From Diaporthe sp. PMI_573 (taxonomy: Eukaryota; Ascomycota; Sordariomycetes; Diaporthales; Diaporthaceae): a stretch of DNA of 64,000 nt. The notes beneath the pieces were generated by a model that saw nothing but the letters and a program-made list of their open reading frames with translations, was not told where the DNA came from and searched no databases. The position numbers and the translations under genes were made by a program. Below, piece after piece: positions 9,601 to 20,496 of this stretch. The stretch is taken from assembly GCA_021399435.1 (NCBI GenBank), contig JAJTUP010000061.1:275848-339847 (forward strand), written 5' to 3'. Numbering within the stretch: the first letter of the stretch is position 1; every line of letters starts with the position of its first letter.

Positions 9601-10511
9601 TTCTCAGCACTTCCCAATACAAATTTATCGTAGGCTATTGATAAGGTTACTTAAGAATAGAGTCCTCCAGTAACTAAATATACTATTGCCCTCCATGATA
9701 CCTCCTTCGTCAATATTGACGATCAAGTCTAGTTCTACCCATTCAAAGTCCTCTAGCTTATCAAAGTACTAATTGACTGCTTTGAGAGTAAATAAGGTGA
9801 ATCTCTCGGCTTCTTGTTTCCAGCCCATATTGGAAATAACCTTAGGGTATCGCTTTTTTAGTTCAAGTAACTTCTGGTGTTAAACACCTGGTTGTATCTC
9901 AAAGTTGTTGTGAGAATACTAAAAACGCATCTTATTGGCTAACGAGGAACACAAAGAGTACCCGGTTGGGAGTTGGCTACGTACTTTCGGCAAAAGAAGT
10001 ACGTCTGCGTGGGGAGACAAATGATTTCACTTTATGTGTTCGGTAGGGACGTTATTAAATTGTTAAGTATGAACCTACGAGAATGTAAAACCTGATCGAA
10101 TAGCCCCTTTCGCTGTCGCTTACACGTGGCCTGAAAAGTCCCCGATATATATGTATGGCGCCAGTCAGCCCTGCGCAGTAATCAGAGATAGTGTTGTTCA
10201 AGCTCTCGGTCCGTATCATCAAGTACAGTATACCTCGTTGAAAGACTGTACTTTCAAAAAGACCCTTCAATTCTGGCTTTATAGGTGTATGTAGGCCTTC
10301 CTCGTAATCCATCCAAAGTCCGTAATCCTGGATTTAGAACAGTTATTTTTCATAGACAGGTACTTGTGAGTATGTAATTGTTCGGACTCTCCTATATACA
10401 GTGCATATTTATCATAGCCTCCCGCAATGCTGTTGAAAACCCCACGAAACAGGCCTTCAATCGGATTCTCTGACATCCTCCTGCCACAATATTATAATAC
10501 TCAGTTCAAAT
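9601..10511. other. AT-rich intergenic stretch without genes
   Basis: About 900 bp rich in TA, ATA and TAT steps with scattered stops in every frame. No family similarity seen. The composition would fit repeat-induced point mutation of an old repeat; that is inferred, and no index was computed. The end of the stretch is the promoter of the 10512 gene. Confidence 0.4.
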
Positions 10512-11794
10512 ATGGGCACTGTTTCGAATTCCGCAACTCCAGGCATCCAGCAAACCCTGCCTAACGAGATTATCCTTGCGATCGGTGATCAATGCACTCC
10601 ATTTCATCGCTTGAGGCTTAAACGAGAGGGCCTGCAAATTAGTCCAACTGGGCTGCAGCATTCCATCGTCTGGTCCAAAATCTTCAAGAAGTCCGACTGG
10701 CCTGACGCAATGTTGAACGCTGGTGCGAACCCTGTCCTCATTGGCAAAGACCTGCCATACTTATATCAAGGCACCTCCCGCCGGATCTATCTTATCCTTC
10801 TAGATCTTGATTTCAATGATGATGGTCACCGTTCGCTACCCTTTGGCCACCGTCGTATCTTTGAGTATCTCCAAGACCACACGTGGGTTGACGAGCGTGC
10901 TGAGTGTTATCTGAATAACACGAACGTCGTCATTCGCTTCGAGAGCGCATATAGGCCGGTCGCGGGACGGCGGCACACGACTCTCCCAAACAGTACTTGG
11001 TCTTCTATATTTGACACATCTGACATGCAACACCCGTCGACATATGTTTCCTACTACGGGTTTGCAACCAAGCCCATAATTGCTAGCCTCTACCCTGTGC
11101 TGGAAAAGGCTCGAATATGGCATATCAATTTCATGGAGTGCCCTGACCCATTTTTTAAAGAATTAGGATTGATTTCCTGGGCATTCCAGCAAGCCTCCAG
11201 CCGCGGACCCGATTGGGGCTTTTTTCGCTACAGAGCTGACCTCGCTCTGGAAGAGTCTTGTGAAGAGGAGGAAGGGGACATAAGACATGACTTTATAGTA
11301 AGCCACCTTACCATCAATCTTAGCGCTCATGGTCCTTACACAATTTCTATTTGCAGAATGTCTGGCCACATGATGTGTTGCCTGGCGTGCCTGTTACAAT
11401 GTTCCGCCGGAGGCGGCTAGGACATCCATCAGTAGTAAACGTGGCGATTACAACTTTTGGGCCCACCCCAGCATGGGTACGCTCCAGGAAACAACACGAG
11501 ATCTATAATATGCCCACGAGAAACTTCATTATGGGGAACATTCAAAGGCTCAGGTTAGTTTTTGCAGGGTTAAAGGAAGAGCATGAGAGGACTGTAGATG
11601 CTCTCCTGTGCCAAAGCCGAGGTGTTAAGGCACGACTGCCGTGTTCCTTATGTCGGGCGGGCGAGAGACCATTCAACGGTTGCGTTGAGCTGGATGTTGT
11701 TGATGTGGACCGCTGCGCAAACTGTATCCTTCTTTCCGGACAATGCGACAAGGCTAGCTTCGGAACTGGGCATTTGGGACGTGAACAGGGGTGA
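10512..11794 (+). CDS. F-box-like protein with DUF3716-like C-terminal Cys motif, two exons
   Basis: Exon 1 is 10512-11297 (262 codons). A 59-nt intron at 11298-11356 has donor GTAAGC and acceptor TTTCTATTTGCAG. Exon 2, 11357-11794, continues in phase, giving about 407 residues. Near the N-terminus LPNEIILAIGDQC resembles an F-box first helix. The C-terminus has PCSLCRAGERPFNGC and CANCILLSGQC, the Cys spacing of the fungal DUF3716 zinc-binding module. The middle is not recognised. F-box proteins recruit substrates to SCF ubiquitin ligases; that function is inferred only. Splicing is supported because the unspliced frame stops at 11420 without the Cys module, while the spliced frame includes it. 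Confidence 0.6.
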
Positions 11795-12359
11795 TTAACC
11801 CGTCTCTTAGGGCGTGGCACTTATTTACTCCAGCGAAAATGTCCTACTCGATAGAAAGTCCGAGTTTCAATGCTACTTGAAGTGATGGCTGGATGAAATT
11901 CTTTCATAGCGAGGCCAGGGGTAAAGTGAGAAATGCAAGTCGTGGATGTCTGATTGGGAACACACATGCGGGTGGGAAACTGGGCCACCACGGGATTTGA
12001 TTTCTTCCCACCTACCTTGCACGATTCGTCTATGCGAAGGGCACAACCGTGAGCCCCTTTTGAACAGCTAGTAATGTACTTTGATAAAATTTCGAAGTAC
12101 TGCATAGTACATGGAAATATACCCAAACAAGTACCCATTGAAGTGTGTTTCTACAACATCCTACACGATAGTACTTTTCTCATCGTTGCAGAACTAAATG
12201 TACCTAATTCCTTAAACATAAATATGGGAGTCCCGTAGTACAGTATATACTCCTTGATTAACAGGAGAGCGGTCTTTTACTATTGACACGATCGGTGCCA
12301 CTGTTTAGCAAGTTTGACTTACAAACTGGTGTTGCATCATTGCTCATACCACCCTCCAA
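11795..12359. other. AT-rich intergenic stretch
   Basis: No gene is supported. The part from 12060 to 12330 is AT-rich with many TAC, GTA and CTA steps. It precedes the ATG of the SRF-like ORF at 12360. Confidence 0.35.
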
Positions 12360-12614
12360 ATGGATCCAGAAGCTCGAAGAATAGTGGTGAAAAGAATTAA
12401 GCGTGAACGTGAGATGTTTCGAAAGCGGCTACGAACGATTATGAAAAAGGTAGAAGGACTTCATACTCAATGTGGGGGGGAGGTGTTTCTTGCCATTCAC
12501 AAGAATGGAAAGTTTTATGTGTTTTCCTCGAACCCAGAGAATAAAAGGTGGCCGCCGCCTCTGAGCGACATTGTTAGTCCAGACATCGCGTTGATTATCA
12601 ACGTTTGGCGCTAA
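12360..12614 (+). CDS. short MADS-box/SRF-like DNA-binding protein
   Basis: An 84-residue ORF with ATG after a C-rich leader (ACCACCCTCCAAATGG). Residues 10-55 read RIKREREMFRKRLRTIMKKV, EGLHTQCGGEVFLAI, HKNGKFYVFSS. This matches the MADS/SRF pattern: a basic helix, then a Cys-containing turn, then two beta strands with GKFYVFSS. It ends PENKRWPPPLSDI. Short fungal SRF-type proteins of this style exist and are usually called MADS-box transcription factors, though the basic helix here is weaker than in classical members. DNA binding is inferred. There are no introns or broken codons. Confidence 0.55.
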   Translation: MDPEARRIVVKRIKREREMFRKRLRTIMKKVEGLHTQCGGEVFLAIHKNGKFYVFSSNPENKRWPPPLSDIVSPDIALIINVWR

Positions 12615-12732
12615 TTGATTTTTAGATGCTCACATATCCATTGCCAGAAATTCATCATCCAACTAAAACTGTTGGCGCCCAAGGAGAATGGGAAGAAGAC
12701 GTTGATGAGGACAGCTCTGCCGATCATTAAAA

Positions 12733-13038
12733 ATGCCTCTCTCATTACATTTACTCTGGAAGATTCACACGCAACTGGTTGCTTCTGAAGTCGACCAAGC
12801 AACAGTCAAGTCGCAGCGTCAAGAAATTCTTAACTTAGAAGAGCACTTTCTCGAGGTTGAGCTACCAGAGTGTACTTGGCTGGACTTATCAGGCCACTTT
12901 GCACTGACACCACCAGCAAATGACCTGGGCAAGCCTGTGGTACTGTATCAATCGGGGAACGACGGCTTGTCAGAACGAGATGAGAGGCAGAACGTTCAAT
13001 CTCAGCGCAGTCTCTCGGCGTCGCTAGCCAGAGGCTAG
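12733..13038 (+). CDS. uncharacterised small ORF
   Basis: A 101-residue ORF (MPLSLHLLWKIHTQLVASEV onward) with an even amino-acid mix. I do not recognise it. It lies between the SRF-like ORF and the mariner relic and could be chance or part of the decayed transposon's 5' end, although no helix-turn-helix is visible. Confidence 0.2.
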   Translation: MPLSLHLLWKIHTQLVASEVDQATVKSQRQEILNLEEHFLEVELPECTWLDLSGHFALTPPANDLGKPVVLYQSGNDGLSERDERQNVQSQRSLSASLARG

Positions 13039-13108
13039 ACCGCAGTAAACAACAGAAATGCGCTGCAGTGTCTGACTAGACTTTTCTCCTGTCTAAAGAT
13101 GTACAGTT

Positions 13109-14114
13109 TTGTGTGTAGCCTCGTCTTGTGAAATTGATATGGCATTCTTTTTAATTTTATTGGAGGATTGGAAACACGTGATCTGGAGCGACGAAACATC
13201 AGTTGTTTTGTGTGTCAGAAGGGGTGGTTTTCGAGTCTGGAGGAAATCTGATGAGAAAGTCCTTAAGACCGCTATTCGCGAGCGTTGGAAGGGGTACTCA
13301 GAGTTTATGTTCTGGGCTTGTTTCTCACACAATAAGAAGGGTCTTTGCCACGTCTGGCGAGCTGAGACTCCCTCTGAGAGGAAAGAAGCTGAGGAGTTGT
13401 TAGATAAACTTAACGCTCAAAACGAGCCGCTGGCGCAGGCGAAGTGGGAAGTCGACGAGGCTGAGCGGTATGCTGCTGCCTACGAGGAAAACCCTCGAAC
13501 AGCTCGCCACCGAAGCTGGCGATGGTCTCAGAGAACTGGTAAGCTTGTAAGGAAGCCTGGGCACGGAGGGATTGACTGGTACCGTTATCAGAAGGAGATC
13601 CTTCTCGATAAGCTGCTTCCCTTTGCAAGGAAAGTCGGGACAGAAGCTATCGTGCAAGAGGACAAAGCTCCTTCGCATGCACACTTCGCACAAGAAGCGG
13701 TGTTTAAGCTTCATGATGTTAAGCGTTTGCTTTGGTGTAGCAATTCTCCAGACCTCAACATGATCGAGCCGGTCTGGCCCGAGCTGAAAAGGAGAACAAC
13801 GCGCCATGGGGCGCCCAAGTAGCCAAGGTGAAGGAAGCTGGAGGAAGGAATGGAAGGCTTTCGAGCAGGAACGTTTGCAAACCTTCGTCGAGAGGATCCC
13901 ATGGCACATCCAGCAGGTGATCCATTGCGAGGGCGGCAACGAGTACAACGAGGGAAGGAACAAAGTCGCTGGGAGGGAGCTCCTCAGGTTGTGTGGCACA
14001 TACGGGGCGTACGGCAGCTGGGCATTCGAAAACACCAAAAACCCCGTGGGTCACGATCTTTTGGGCGACGAATTCAAGCGGTTGGTGAGGGCTGCTGCTG
14101 TACGCTTTGGGTAG
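13109..14114 (+). pseudogene. Tc1/mariner-type transposase, N-truncated and frameshifted
   Basis: The frame from 13109 contains the DDE_3 core: DWKHVIWSDETSV (first Asp), FMFWACFSHNKKG, AIVQEDKAPSHAH (second Asp), and SNSPDLNMIEPVWPELKRR with the third acidic residue in IEPVW. The frame ends at 13822. The expected C-terminus continues in another frame at about 13815 (WRKEWKAFEQERLQTFVERI, then GGNEYNEGR), so there is a frameshift. The N-terminal DNA-binding region is absent or unrecognisable. No terminal inverted repeats were found. It is a dead fungal mariner copy. Confidence 0.85.
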
Positions 14115-14652
14115 TTGGAGTCCTCAGCCCTGCGGGTTAGTGGTTACCATAGTTGTCAGATTATCACCCTTTTAGGTATGTGGGACGTGTAATTATGGTC
14201 CAATTGATGGGGTGGTAACTGGGTGTATTGTGATGATGATGTCTTGTCTTCGTTCCTTTTTTGTCATGATTCAACCATTGATGCCTCAGGCACCTAACCC
14301 AAAGCACCCGTCACATCTGACAATAGTAATTAGTTGACGGACCAGGGACCCTGGCACCTTGGCGAACAAGACTTTTTACAGCGACCTCCGTAAGAGGTAA
14401 GGAGAATTGTCCAATTGAGCCCGATTGGAGCCTGCGACCAAGCCTTTCGGTCACTTCATTGGTTTACAAACGCTCTAGTACGACCTTACAGGATCCCACC
14501 ATCTCTATAAAACCATCGCATTACCGCCCGCCGCCCGCCCCACGGTCTTTTTACTCCTGTTTCTTTCCCAAACATATTGCACATTGAATATATCTTTTGA
14601 GGGCCTTTGATTACGTTCGTAGCAATCGCAATGCCTCAAGATCAGACTTTTA
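14115..14652. other. intergenic; nothing recognised
   Basis: No coding support. GACCAGGGACCCTGGC near 14338 is an imperfect palindrome. Confidence 0.3.
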
Positions 14653-14864
14653 GTGTAACGGCCAGTAATATCCAGCATGGAAGCTGTTGTATTGGCACTA
14701 CGTACGAAGATTCTAAGCTGAAGGAGAGAAGAAGGAAGGAAAGAAACTCGCGATGTGCGACGCGTGGAGAAGTTTAATAACCGTGGTCCGTGCCTGTGGC
14801 AGGGACCAGCCCCTGCCAGCACCTTGTGGTGGTGTCAGCCCGTCTAGTGGTGACAACCGCCACA
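14653..14864 (-). repeat. dispersed repeat copy 1, possible solo LTR fragment
   Basis: About 212 bp matching 29676-29890 in opposite orientation, at roughly 90 percent identity by eye. Read on the minus strand it begins TGTGGCGGTTGTCACCACTA and contains GGTTATTAAACTTCTCC-like sequence. A TG start suits an LTR, but the CA end was not located. The open frame over it has no known domain. Confidence 0.6.
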
Positions 14865-15046
14865 CAAATTATCTCTAGCTTAGGATACAAAAGATTAATG
14901 TAGTGCTCAGCTGTGTGTTGAATCTCTCCTATATTAAATGTCTTCTAATAAAACGCCGGACCATTTGCCACCTATATTGAGATATTGATAATTCAATGAC
15001 TTATAATATTGTCTAAGGCGTCAAAGATTATATTAATACATTCTGT

Positions 15047-15493
15047 CTAGTCAAGGATATCTTGGACTTGGTTGTGGTACTTAGAATAAGTCGGGGCTAG
15101 CAGCCGCTGCACTTGACGACAAGACAATAGTTGCCAGGCAGTATTTAGCTTGCTCAACAGAATCCGCATTCGTTTGGACTCAAAGAGGTTAAATGGACGG
15201 CCATTAGCAAAAATTGCTCTAGCAGCAAGCTCATCAAGCATCTGCTTAAAGGTCTTGTCTACTACAGGAAAGTGCTGAGTAAGTTGAGACTGCTGAGACT
15301 GTTGCTGCCCTCTGTAATTAGGCCAATGGCAAAGTAAGTGCTTCTTCTGACAAGTAGTGCCCTTGGTTGTCTCGTGGCCGCAGTGCTTGCACTTGACTCG
15401 TAAGTTCTTGAACCCCGAGCTAGCGTCCAAGGCAATCATGATAAATTCTCGGTGGACCTGGTGGTCGGCTGGCCTTCCAGAGGTTCTAGGCAT
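15047..15493 (-). pseudogene. hAT transposase N-terminal fragment with BED finger
   Basis: Minus-strand ORF with ATG at 15493 (MPRTSGRPADHQVHREFIMI). The BED zinc finger reads KCKHCGHETTKGTTCQKKHL with Cys pair CKHC and a following His pair (HLLCHW). A Gln-rich linker leads into LTQHFPVVDKTFKQMLDELA and a helical segment (LFESKRMRILLSKLNTAWQL). This is the hAT order BED, linker, start of core. It stops at 15047 with TAG, long before the catalytic core, and AT-rich sequence follows. The fragment seems 3'-truncated. The DNA-binding half alone could in principle act as a repressor; there is no evidence for that here. Confidence 0.75.
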
Positions 15494-15639
15494 TGTAGAA
15501 GAAGCACAAAGGGTCTGAAGGTAGTGGGGAGTCGGATTGGGAAGTTTCAGGGGGATATAGCCACAGGCAGTTGAAGGCTGTGGAGAAAAGGAGGTCAGAA
15601 CAGGGATTATATTGATCCGATGCACTAAGCCTGTTCTGG

Positions 15640-16044
15640 AAGACGCTAAACCTAATATAGGAGGGGAAATAATGCATATAAAACGCGCCTGCTTTAAATA
15701 TTTAATGCAAAAAGCGCATTTTATTTAATGATGCAGCTTTAAATCCATCCCTAGAGGAATACCTAGCAAGACACGCGTCTTGAAGCTATATTGGGCTGCA
15801 AAACACACCAGGATTGGTGCACGGAGTAAAGAATTATGTTTCTGGCATTAGACTTCGAATCAGGAGAAGTCCGTTTTTACCCCTTCTCATTACTAAGAAA
15901 ACGGATATTCGCACCCAAAAAAAAACGGATGCCGCACCCAATTTGCTGGCTAATCATGCTCCCCCGTGTGCCCGAATTTAAGTTCACCATAAGCTCGCCA
16001 TACAAAAGATCAATGTAATTATATTTACTATCATTCCGTGGTTT
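15640..16044. other. AT-rich upstream of hAT fragment; repeat motif at 15903
   Basis: AT-rich sequence with no gene. Positions 15903-15985 hold GGATATTCGCAC followed by a segment (GGATGCCGCACCC, CTAATCATGC, CCCGTGTGCCCGAAT) that recurs inverted at 36640-36735. Confidence 0.5.
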
Positions 16045-16073
16045 TTGACGGCACAATATCGTTACGATATCGC

Positions 16074-16240
16074 TTCTTCGGCGAGATCTCGCTTCCTTAG
16101 AGATATCGCTCCCTCACCAACACCTCGCTTCCTCATAGATATAGCTTGTTCAGCGAGAGATCGCTTGTTCAGCAAGAGATCGCTTGTTCAGCAAGAGATC
16201 GCTTGTTCAGCGAGAGATCGCTTCCTCGGGTTAGAGTTTC
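16074..16240 (+). repeat. 19-bp tandem minisatellite GCTTGTTCAGCRAGAGATC
   Basis: Four nearly identical 19-bp units (GCTTGTTCAGCGAGAGATC, with G/A at one site) run from about 16146 to 16222. Four to five decayed units (GCTTCTTCGGCGAGATCTC and similar) precede them and a partial one follows. The sharper centre suggests recent expansion inside an older array. The array has no unique spacers and is not a CRISPR. Confidence 0.8.
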
Positions 16241-16604
16241 AGTTACCATAGCGCCTAGAGACCCAAGTAATTAAGGACTTCTGTTAACGCTGCAACACCA
16301 AAAAAACGATATCTGATCGACCAGGGTACTTGGCGTCCACAACAGTAGTCCATCTTTTTCCTCGAATTGAGTCCACAACGTCCGATTGCAACGGCAACGG
16401 GTAACTGTCGGGCACCGTCCATTTGTTGACGGCGCAGAGATCACAGACGACTCTGTCCTTGTCTTCACCGTGAACCTTGTGCCACCCGCGGACGCTTTTT
16501 CGTTGACGGGCTCAAAGATTGATTTAAATTTATCAAGCTAACTACCTCAAAGATGCAACATGGCCATACTTTCTACTACTACCTGGATCTCTGTTTTCGG
16601 CGTC

Positions 16605-17549
16605 CTAATTGACCAACACGCAGTCCACAGCACGGTCAGCTACCGCCAAGTACAATTCGTCCAACTGTCTTTCCTCATGTTCAATTTCGTACCGCTGAAG
16701 TCTGTGTTTTGCTAAAACATCGGCGATTATATCCTCTCCGAATAGCTCCCAGAAGCGACGGAACTTGTAAACCTCAAGCTCCCTTTGACTAAGAGAGAAC
16801 GGTGACGGAGGCGGCTGTGTACAAGAGAACACAACGGACCAGATCTTCATCCACTGCCTTGCCTGCAATCCAGAAATACTATCCGCAGCCGACCCTTGCC
16901 TTTCGAGCTCTCGTACCTGCGAGTCTCGGAGGCCGCCAAATATAATGGGCAGCCGATGACGGCATTCCTGGCTCCGCATATGGCCGTCCCTAAGTCTGAC
17001 TGTCAGGAAAGTCTCGTAACAGACCGAACAGTAGATAGGTTCCAAATGCACTGAGCACAAATGCTCTCGCACATCATCTATGCTGAGGAGACAATGCCTT
17101 GTCAAGCAGCTGAGATGGGATTCCCTATCTCTGACGAAGAAAGGGCACGGCCATACCCTGGGTGCTGAAGTGATCGGGTGCTTAGCGAGGACAATATCTC
17201 TCCCGGCGGAATCAGAGATTGATCCAGAACTTGCTGCGCCTTGGCCAGAACAGAGTTGTGAGCGCTTTCCATGGTTCTCTGCGCTTGGGTGCAAGGTGCT
17301 ATTCCTGGACGGGTTCACATGTGCTGAGTTGAACCTCTCCACCGCAGTCCTCGTCAACTCGTCCACGACTCCTGCAAAACTGTGGGTAGGGTCGAGCTTT
17401 AGGGACCCGGTACCAGCATTGTTCAAGTGTTTCCTGGCTGCAGGTGGACTTGTGCCTTGGCACAGATGTGCCCGATCTTCGCGGGGTAAATCTCCCGGCT
17501 CAACTTTGGACAACCATGAGGAGACATCCTGGAATCCTCGCTTTGCCAT
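16605..17549 (-). CDS. fungal C2H2-type zinc finger protein, paralogue of 33362 gene
   Basis: 314-residue intronless ORF on the minus strand. Residues about 130-215 form the family core: WPCPFFVRDRESHLSCLTRH, then IDDVREHLCSVHLEPIYCSV, CYETFLTVRLRDGHMRSQEC. These are two C2H2-like fingers with a conserved CPF..R start. It continues QWMKIWSVVF and a helical tail common to this family. The start is the first ATG (MAKRGFQDVSSWLSKVEPGD). The same layout occurs at 33362-34252. Family members are thought to be nuclear DNA-binding proteins; targets are unknown. It looks intact. Confidence 0.65.
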   Translation of the reverse strand: MAKRGFQDVSSWLSKVEPGDLPREDRAHLCQGTSPPAARKHLNNAGTGSLKLDPTHSFAGVVDELTRTAVERFNSAHVNPSRNSTLHPSAENHGKRSQLCSGQGAASSGSISDSAGRDIVLAKHPITSAPRVWPCPFFVRDRESHLSCLTRHCLLSIDDVREHLCSVHLEPIYCSVCYETFLTVRLRDGHMRSQECRHRLPIIFGGLRDSQVRELERQGSAADSISGLQARQWMKIWSVVFSCTQPPPSPFSLSQRELEVYKFRRFWELFGEDIIADVLAKHRLQRYEIEHEERQLDELYLAVADRAVDCVLVN

Positions 17550-17659
17550 CTGGCCCAGATCTTGAGAATATATGGTGTTTGAATTGGGCTGACTGTTTCT
17601 GTATCGAAACTGGCACCTAGACGAAGTTGAAACTGCTGGTGATTTAGAGTCGCCCGCAA

Positions 17660-18182
17660 GGCTATAGGAAAGTAAATATGTGCGAGTTTAGCAGCAATTC
17701 GAAACTCAGAACTTATATAGAAGGATGCCAGCGGTGATTTATATATTCAGACTGTTCGACTGTGCCCCTGTTTGCTCAAGCTTCACGCAACTGCGTGAAG
17801 TTGTTAGACTGCATGATCGGTTGTAGCGGGGGGCAGCTTACTATGGTCTTTAACTATGACCAAGACGCCATCAAAGGAAGTTCCCTTTCATCAAAACCTG
17901 AATTCAGCCAGCGCACAATTACGGGTGTCTGAGGCAGATCAATATTGTCCGAATTATTTCTAATAGATGCGAGAAGGAGAATGTGTCACAATCCTGTTCA
18001 GCAAGTTACTGTATACCCTTGGCGAGCTTGGTCGCTCAATTAGTACGCAAATGTACTCTCCATCTCTCCCCCCTTCCCCTAGCGGGTTGAATGTCTTGGC
18101 TAGCTACTGACTAAACCGGTCCGGGATAAGTGGTGAGCCACTCGGGTCTACCCGCTTCCTCAACCCGGCACGCATTTGTCCG
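17660..18182. other. intergenic; small hairpin
   Basis: No gene. CTTCACGCAACTGCGTGAAG at about 17780-17800 is a perfect short hairpin (9-bp arms). Confidence 0.35.
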
Positions 18183-18830
18183 GTGCGGTTATGCCCGACA
18201 TTCAGTCTGCTCCTGCTTCGTGATACATTACTACATGCTGGGGCCCTATCTTGCGGGGTAACCAATCGATCGCCCACCTTGGATGACACTTGTCTCCAAG
18301 GGCGTCTGAGTATGTTATCAGGAAAGGGCCTTTCTACCCCAAACCAGTGGAGATCTCTATCACCCCCGGAGACGCCAGAAACCACCTTTCGTCAGCTTCA
18401 CCGGAGAAGACGATATCGAAGGCACGGAGGGTCATTCTACACCGAAAGAGTTGACTTATCTACCGACCCCAACAGGATCACCCAAAACCACGTTACATCA
18501 ACCACGCGGGGTCGATTATGCGACAACTCGGATCGTCCTTCCACACCCAGGCAGTTGAGATTTTCACAGCCCTTATCAGAGTCACCAGAAACCACCTTTG
18601 GTCGTCCGTCCGGAGAAATAAATGCCAAAGGTCCGGACTTCTCTTCCGGACTCTCAATTTCCAGGATAGAGTCTTCTGAACCGATCAACTTCGCCTTTGA
18701 GTCTTTAGAAGGAGACCCTAGCGACGATTCAAGCCAGGGGGACTTCAAAGAGCTCGTGTCCGAGGGCTCAGGTGCTCATCAAAAAAAAAATCAAAAAAAG
18801 ACACTAACCCCCCAGGCTTGCTTGCTCTGA
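18183..18830 (+). CDS. uncharacterised ORF with repeated PETTF phrase
   Basis: A 215-residue ORF that I do not recognise. It has an N-terminal hydrophobic patch (FSLLLLRDTLLHAGALS) that is not a convincing signal peptide, a basic patch (HRRRRYRRH), and two similar phrases, PPETPETTFRQ and SESPETTFGRP, about 60 residues apart. It is rich in Ser, Thr and Pro. It could be a decayed repeat protein or chance. Confidence 0.2.
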   Translation: MRLCPTFSLLLLRDTLLHAGALSCGVTNRSPTLDDTCLQGRLSMLSGKGLSTPNQWRSLSPPETPETTFRQLHRRRRYRRHGGSFYTERVDLSTDPNRITQNHVTSTTRGRLCDNSDRPSTPRQLRFSQPLSESPETTFGRPSGEINAKGPDFSSGLSISRIESSEPINFAFESLEGDPSDDSSQGDFKELVSEGSGAHQKKNQKKTLTPQACLL

Positions 18831-19831
18831 CAGAATTGTTCATGGCGGTTGTTTGTAGCTGCATGACGGTATACTCGGTTCTTCTCCGGGAAGGCCAATA
18901 TGTAATGTTCTGCTTTCAGCTCATTCAATCTAAGGACCATTCTCGTTTTTTCCTTTCTTGTTTCTCTGATTCTGTTAGGAAGAAAATAAAAATTACTAAA
19001 TGAAAAAAAAGTGTGGCATTACCCGACAATCCGTTTCCACAGCAAACAGGAGCGGTCTACGAAGATCAGTGCAAGCAGCACGATTCGACTGCTTTACGTC
19101 GAAGGCGGTCCACTATACTAAAATCTGGGCGAAATAACCGCCCGCCCCCTTAGCCCCTAGAGTGCCTAAATTCAGACTCAGGGTGTAGATTTGATCGACT
19201 GGGTCGCAGCATGTACTTCTGGGGTGCGGTCTCGTTTTCCCCAAATTAGACGAGTAATTGAAGTTCCTAGCACAAAGAGCAATGAAGATCTTCACGAAGT
19301 CCGGTGTAGCCCAAGAGTCCTCGAATCGGGCACGACAAATGTATTATATAAACTCCTCCGTCCCCCACCCACGAAGCCCTAAGATAAGTGCATTGCTTGG
19401 AAAGATCGAAAAATGAGCCGCTACAGGTAATGCATGAAATTCGATTCGTCTAATAAAGTACCAATACTCCCTTTTCAAAGTTTTAGTCCTTACATTGGAT
19501 ATAGGCATCGCTATGTACTGTACTAACCTCCGTCCACGTGCTTAAATAAGAGAACAAAAGCAATAACAAAGCGAACCCTCCCCGCGCACCAAATAAGAAT
19601 GAAGTACACAGATAGAAATGCTTATAGGACTGTACTTAGGCTAGACATTTTGTATCTTATCGCAAAGTATTTCTGTCATATTATAAATAGGGTAGTACTG
19701 TACATTAAGCACATTATAGTTACTACATTTATACGTTATACTGACAGTCTATAAAGGGGAGGCTTTCCTGGTAGATATGTATTATAATATATACGGAGTC
19801 CTGTAGATACTTCTCATACTCAATCAACACG
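18831..19831. other. AT-rich intergenic and P450 upstream region
   Basis: No gene supported. AT content rises from 19390 to 19830. The stretch just before ATG 19832 would be the promoter of the P450 relic. Confidence 0.35.
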
Positions 19832-20496
19832 ATGCTTGACGTCGGTATCCTTGACTCATACTTAAACGGCCATGGCCTTTCAATCTCGGTCAACTCTCTT
19901 CTGTGGCTGACTGGTCTGTGGGCATTCTTTAAACTTTCCATTTTCATTTACAATGTCTCTCCTTTCCATCCTCTGAGCCAGTTCCCAGGACCGAAACTCG
20001 CCCAAATGACCTATTGCTGTGAGGCTTGGTATGACCTCGTGAAGACTGGAAGGTACACTTCACAAATAGAGAAGATGCACAAACAGTATGGTTAGTAAAT
20101 ACTTCTTTTTGTTTCGATGCAATAAAAGCTGGCCATTTCCGCTAAATAGGGCCTCTTGTTCGTATCAACCCCTCGGAGCTACATTGCAACGATCCGCAAT
20201 TCATCGATGAAATTTATGCGACGGGCCGTCGTAAGAGAAATAAGAGTGAATACATATGCCAATCGCTGGTCGCACCGATGGATCGCACAGGGTTTGGAAC
20301 TGTGGATCATGACCTCCACCGAGCCCGGCGTTCACCGATGGCCAGGCATTTCTCCCGGCAACACACATTGCAATTCGAACCTGAGGTTATAAAAGTATTC
20401 CGATTAAAACACATTGATCAAGATCAGCAGTGCGCAAAATGCTCGTTGGAGGTATTTCAACATCTCTGCCCATTTCGCGAGTTACATCTCATGTGA
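19832..20496 (+). pseudogene. cytochrome P450, N-terminal part only
   Basis: Exon 1 (19832-20090) begins [15 protein letters not shown], has a membrane-anchor helix, then the P450 entry motif [20 protein letters not shown] and ends KMHKQYG. A 59-nt intron (20091-20149, GTTAGT..ATAG) joins in phase to GPLVRINPSELHCNDPQFID and EIYATGRRKRNKSEY. This is the fungal P450 start seen in sesquiterpene/secondary-metabolite oxygenases. Homology fades after FEPEV (about 20390) and the frame stops at 20494. The I-helix, ExxR and heme-Cys motifs are absent. The rest was deleted, so no enzyme activity is expected. Confidence 0.8.

Noticed and set aside
16074..16240. Regular repeats resembling a CRISPR array
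   Set aside because: Units are directly adjacent 19-mers without unique spacers, the genome is eukaryotic, and no cas-like gene is near. It is a minisatellite.
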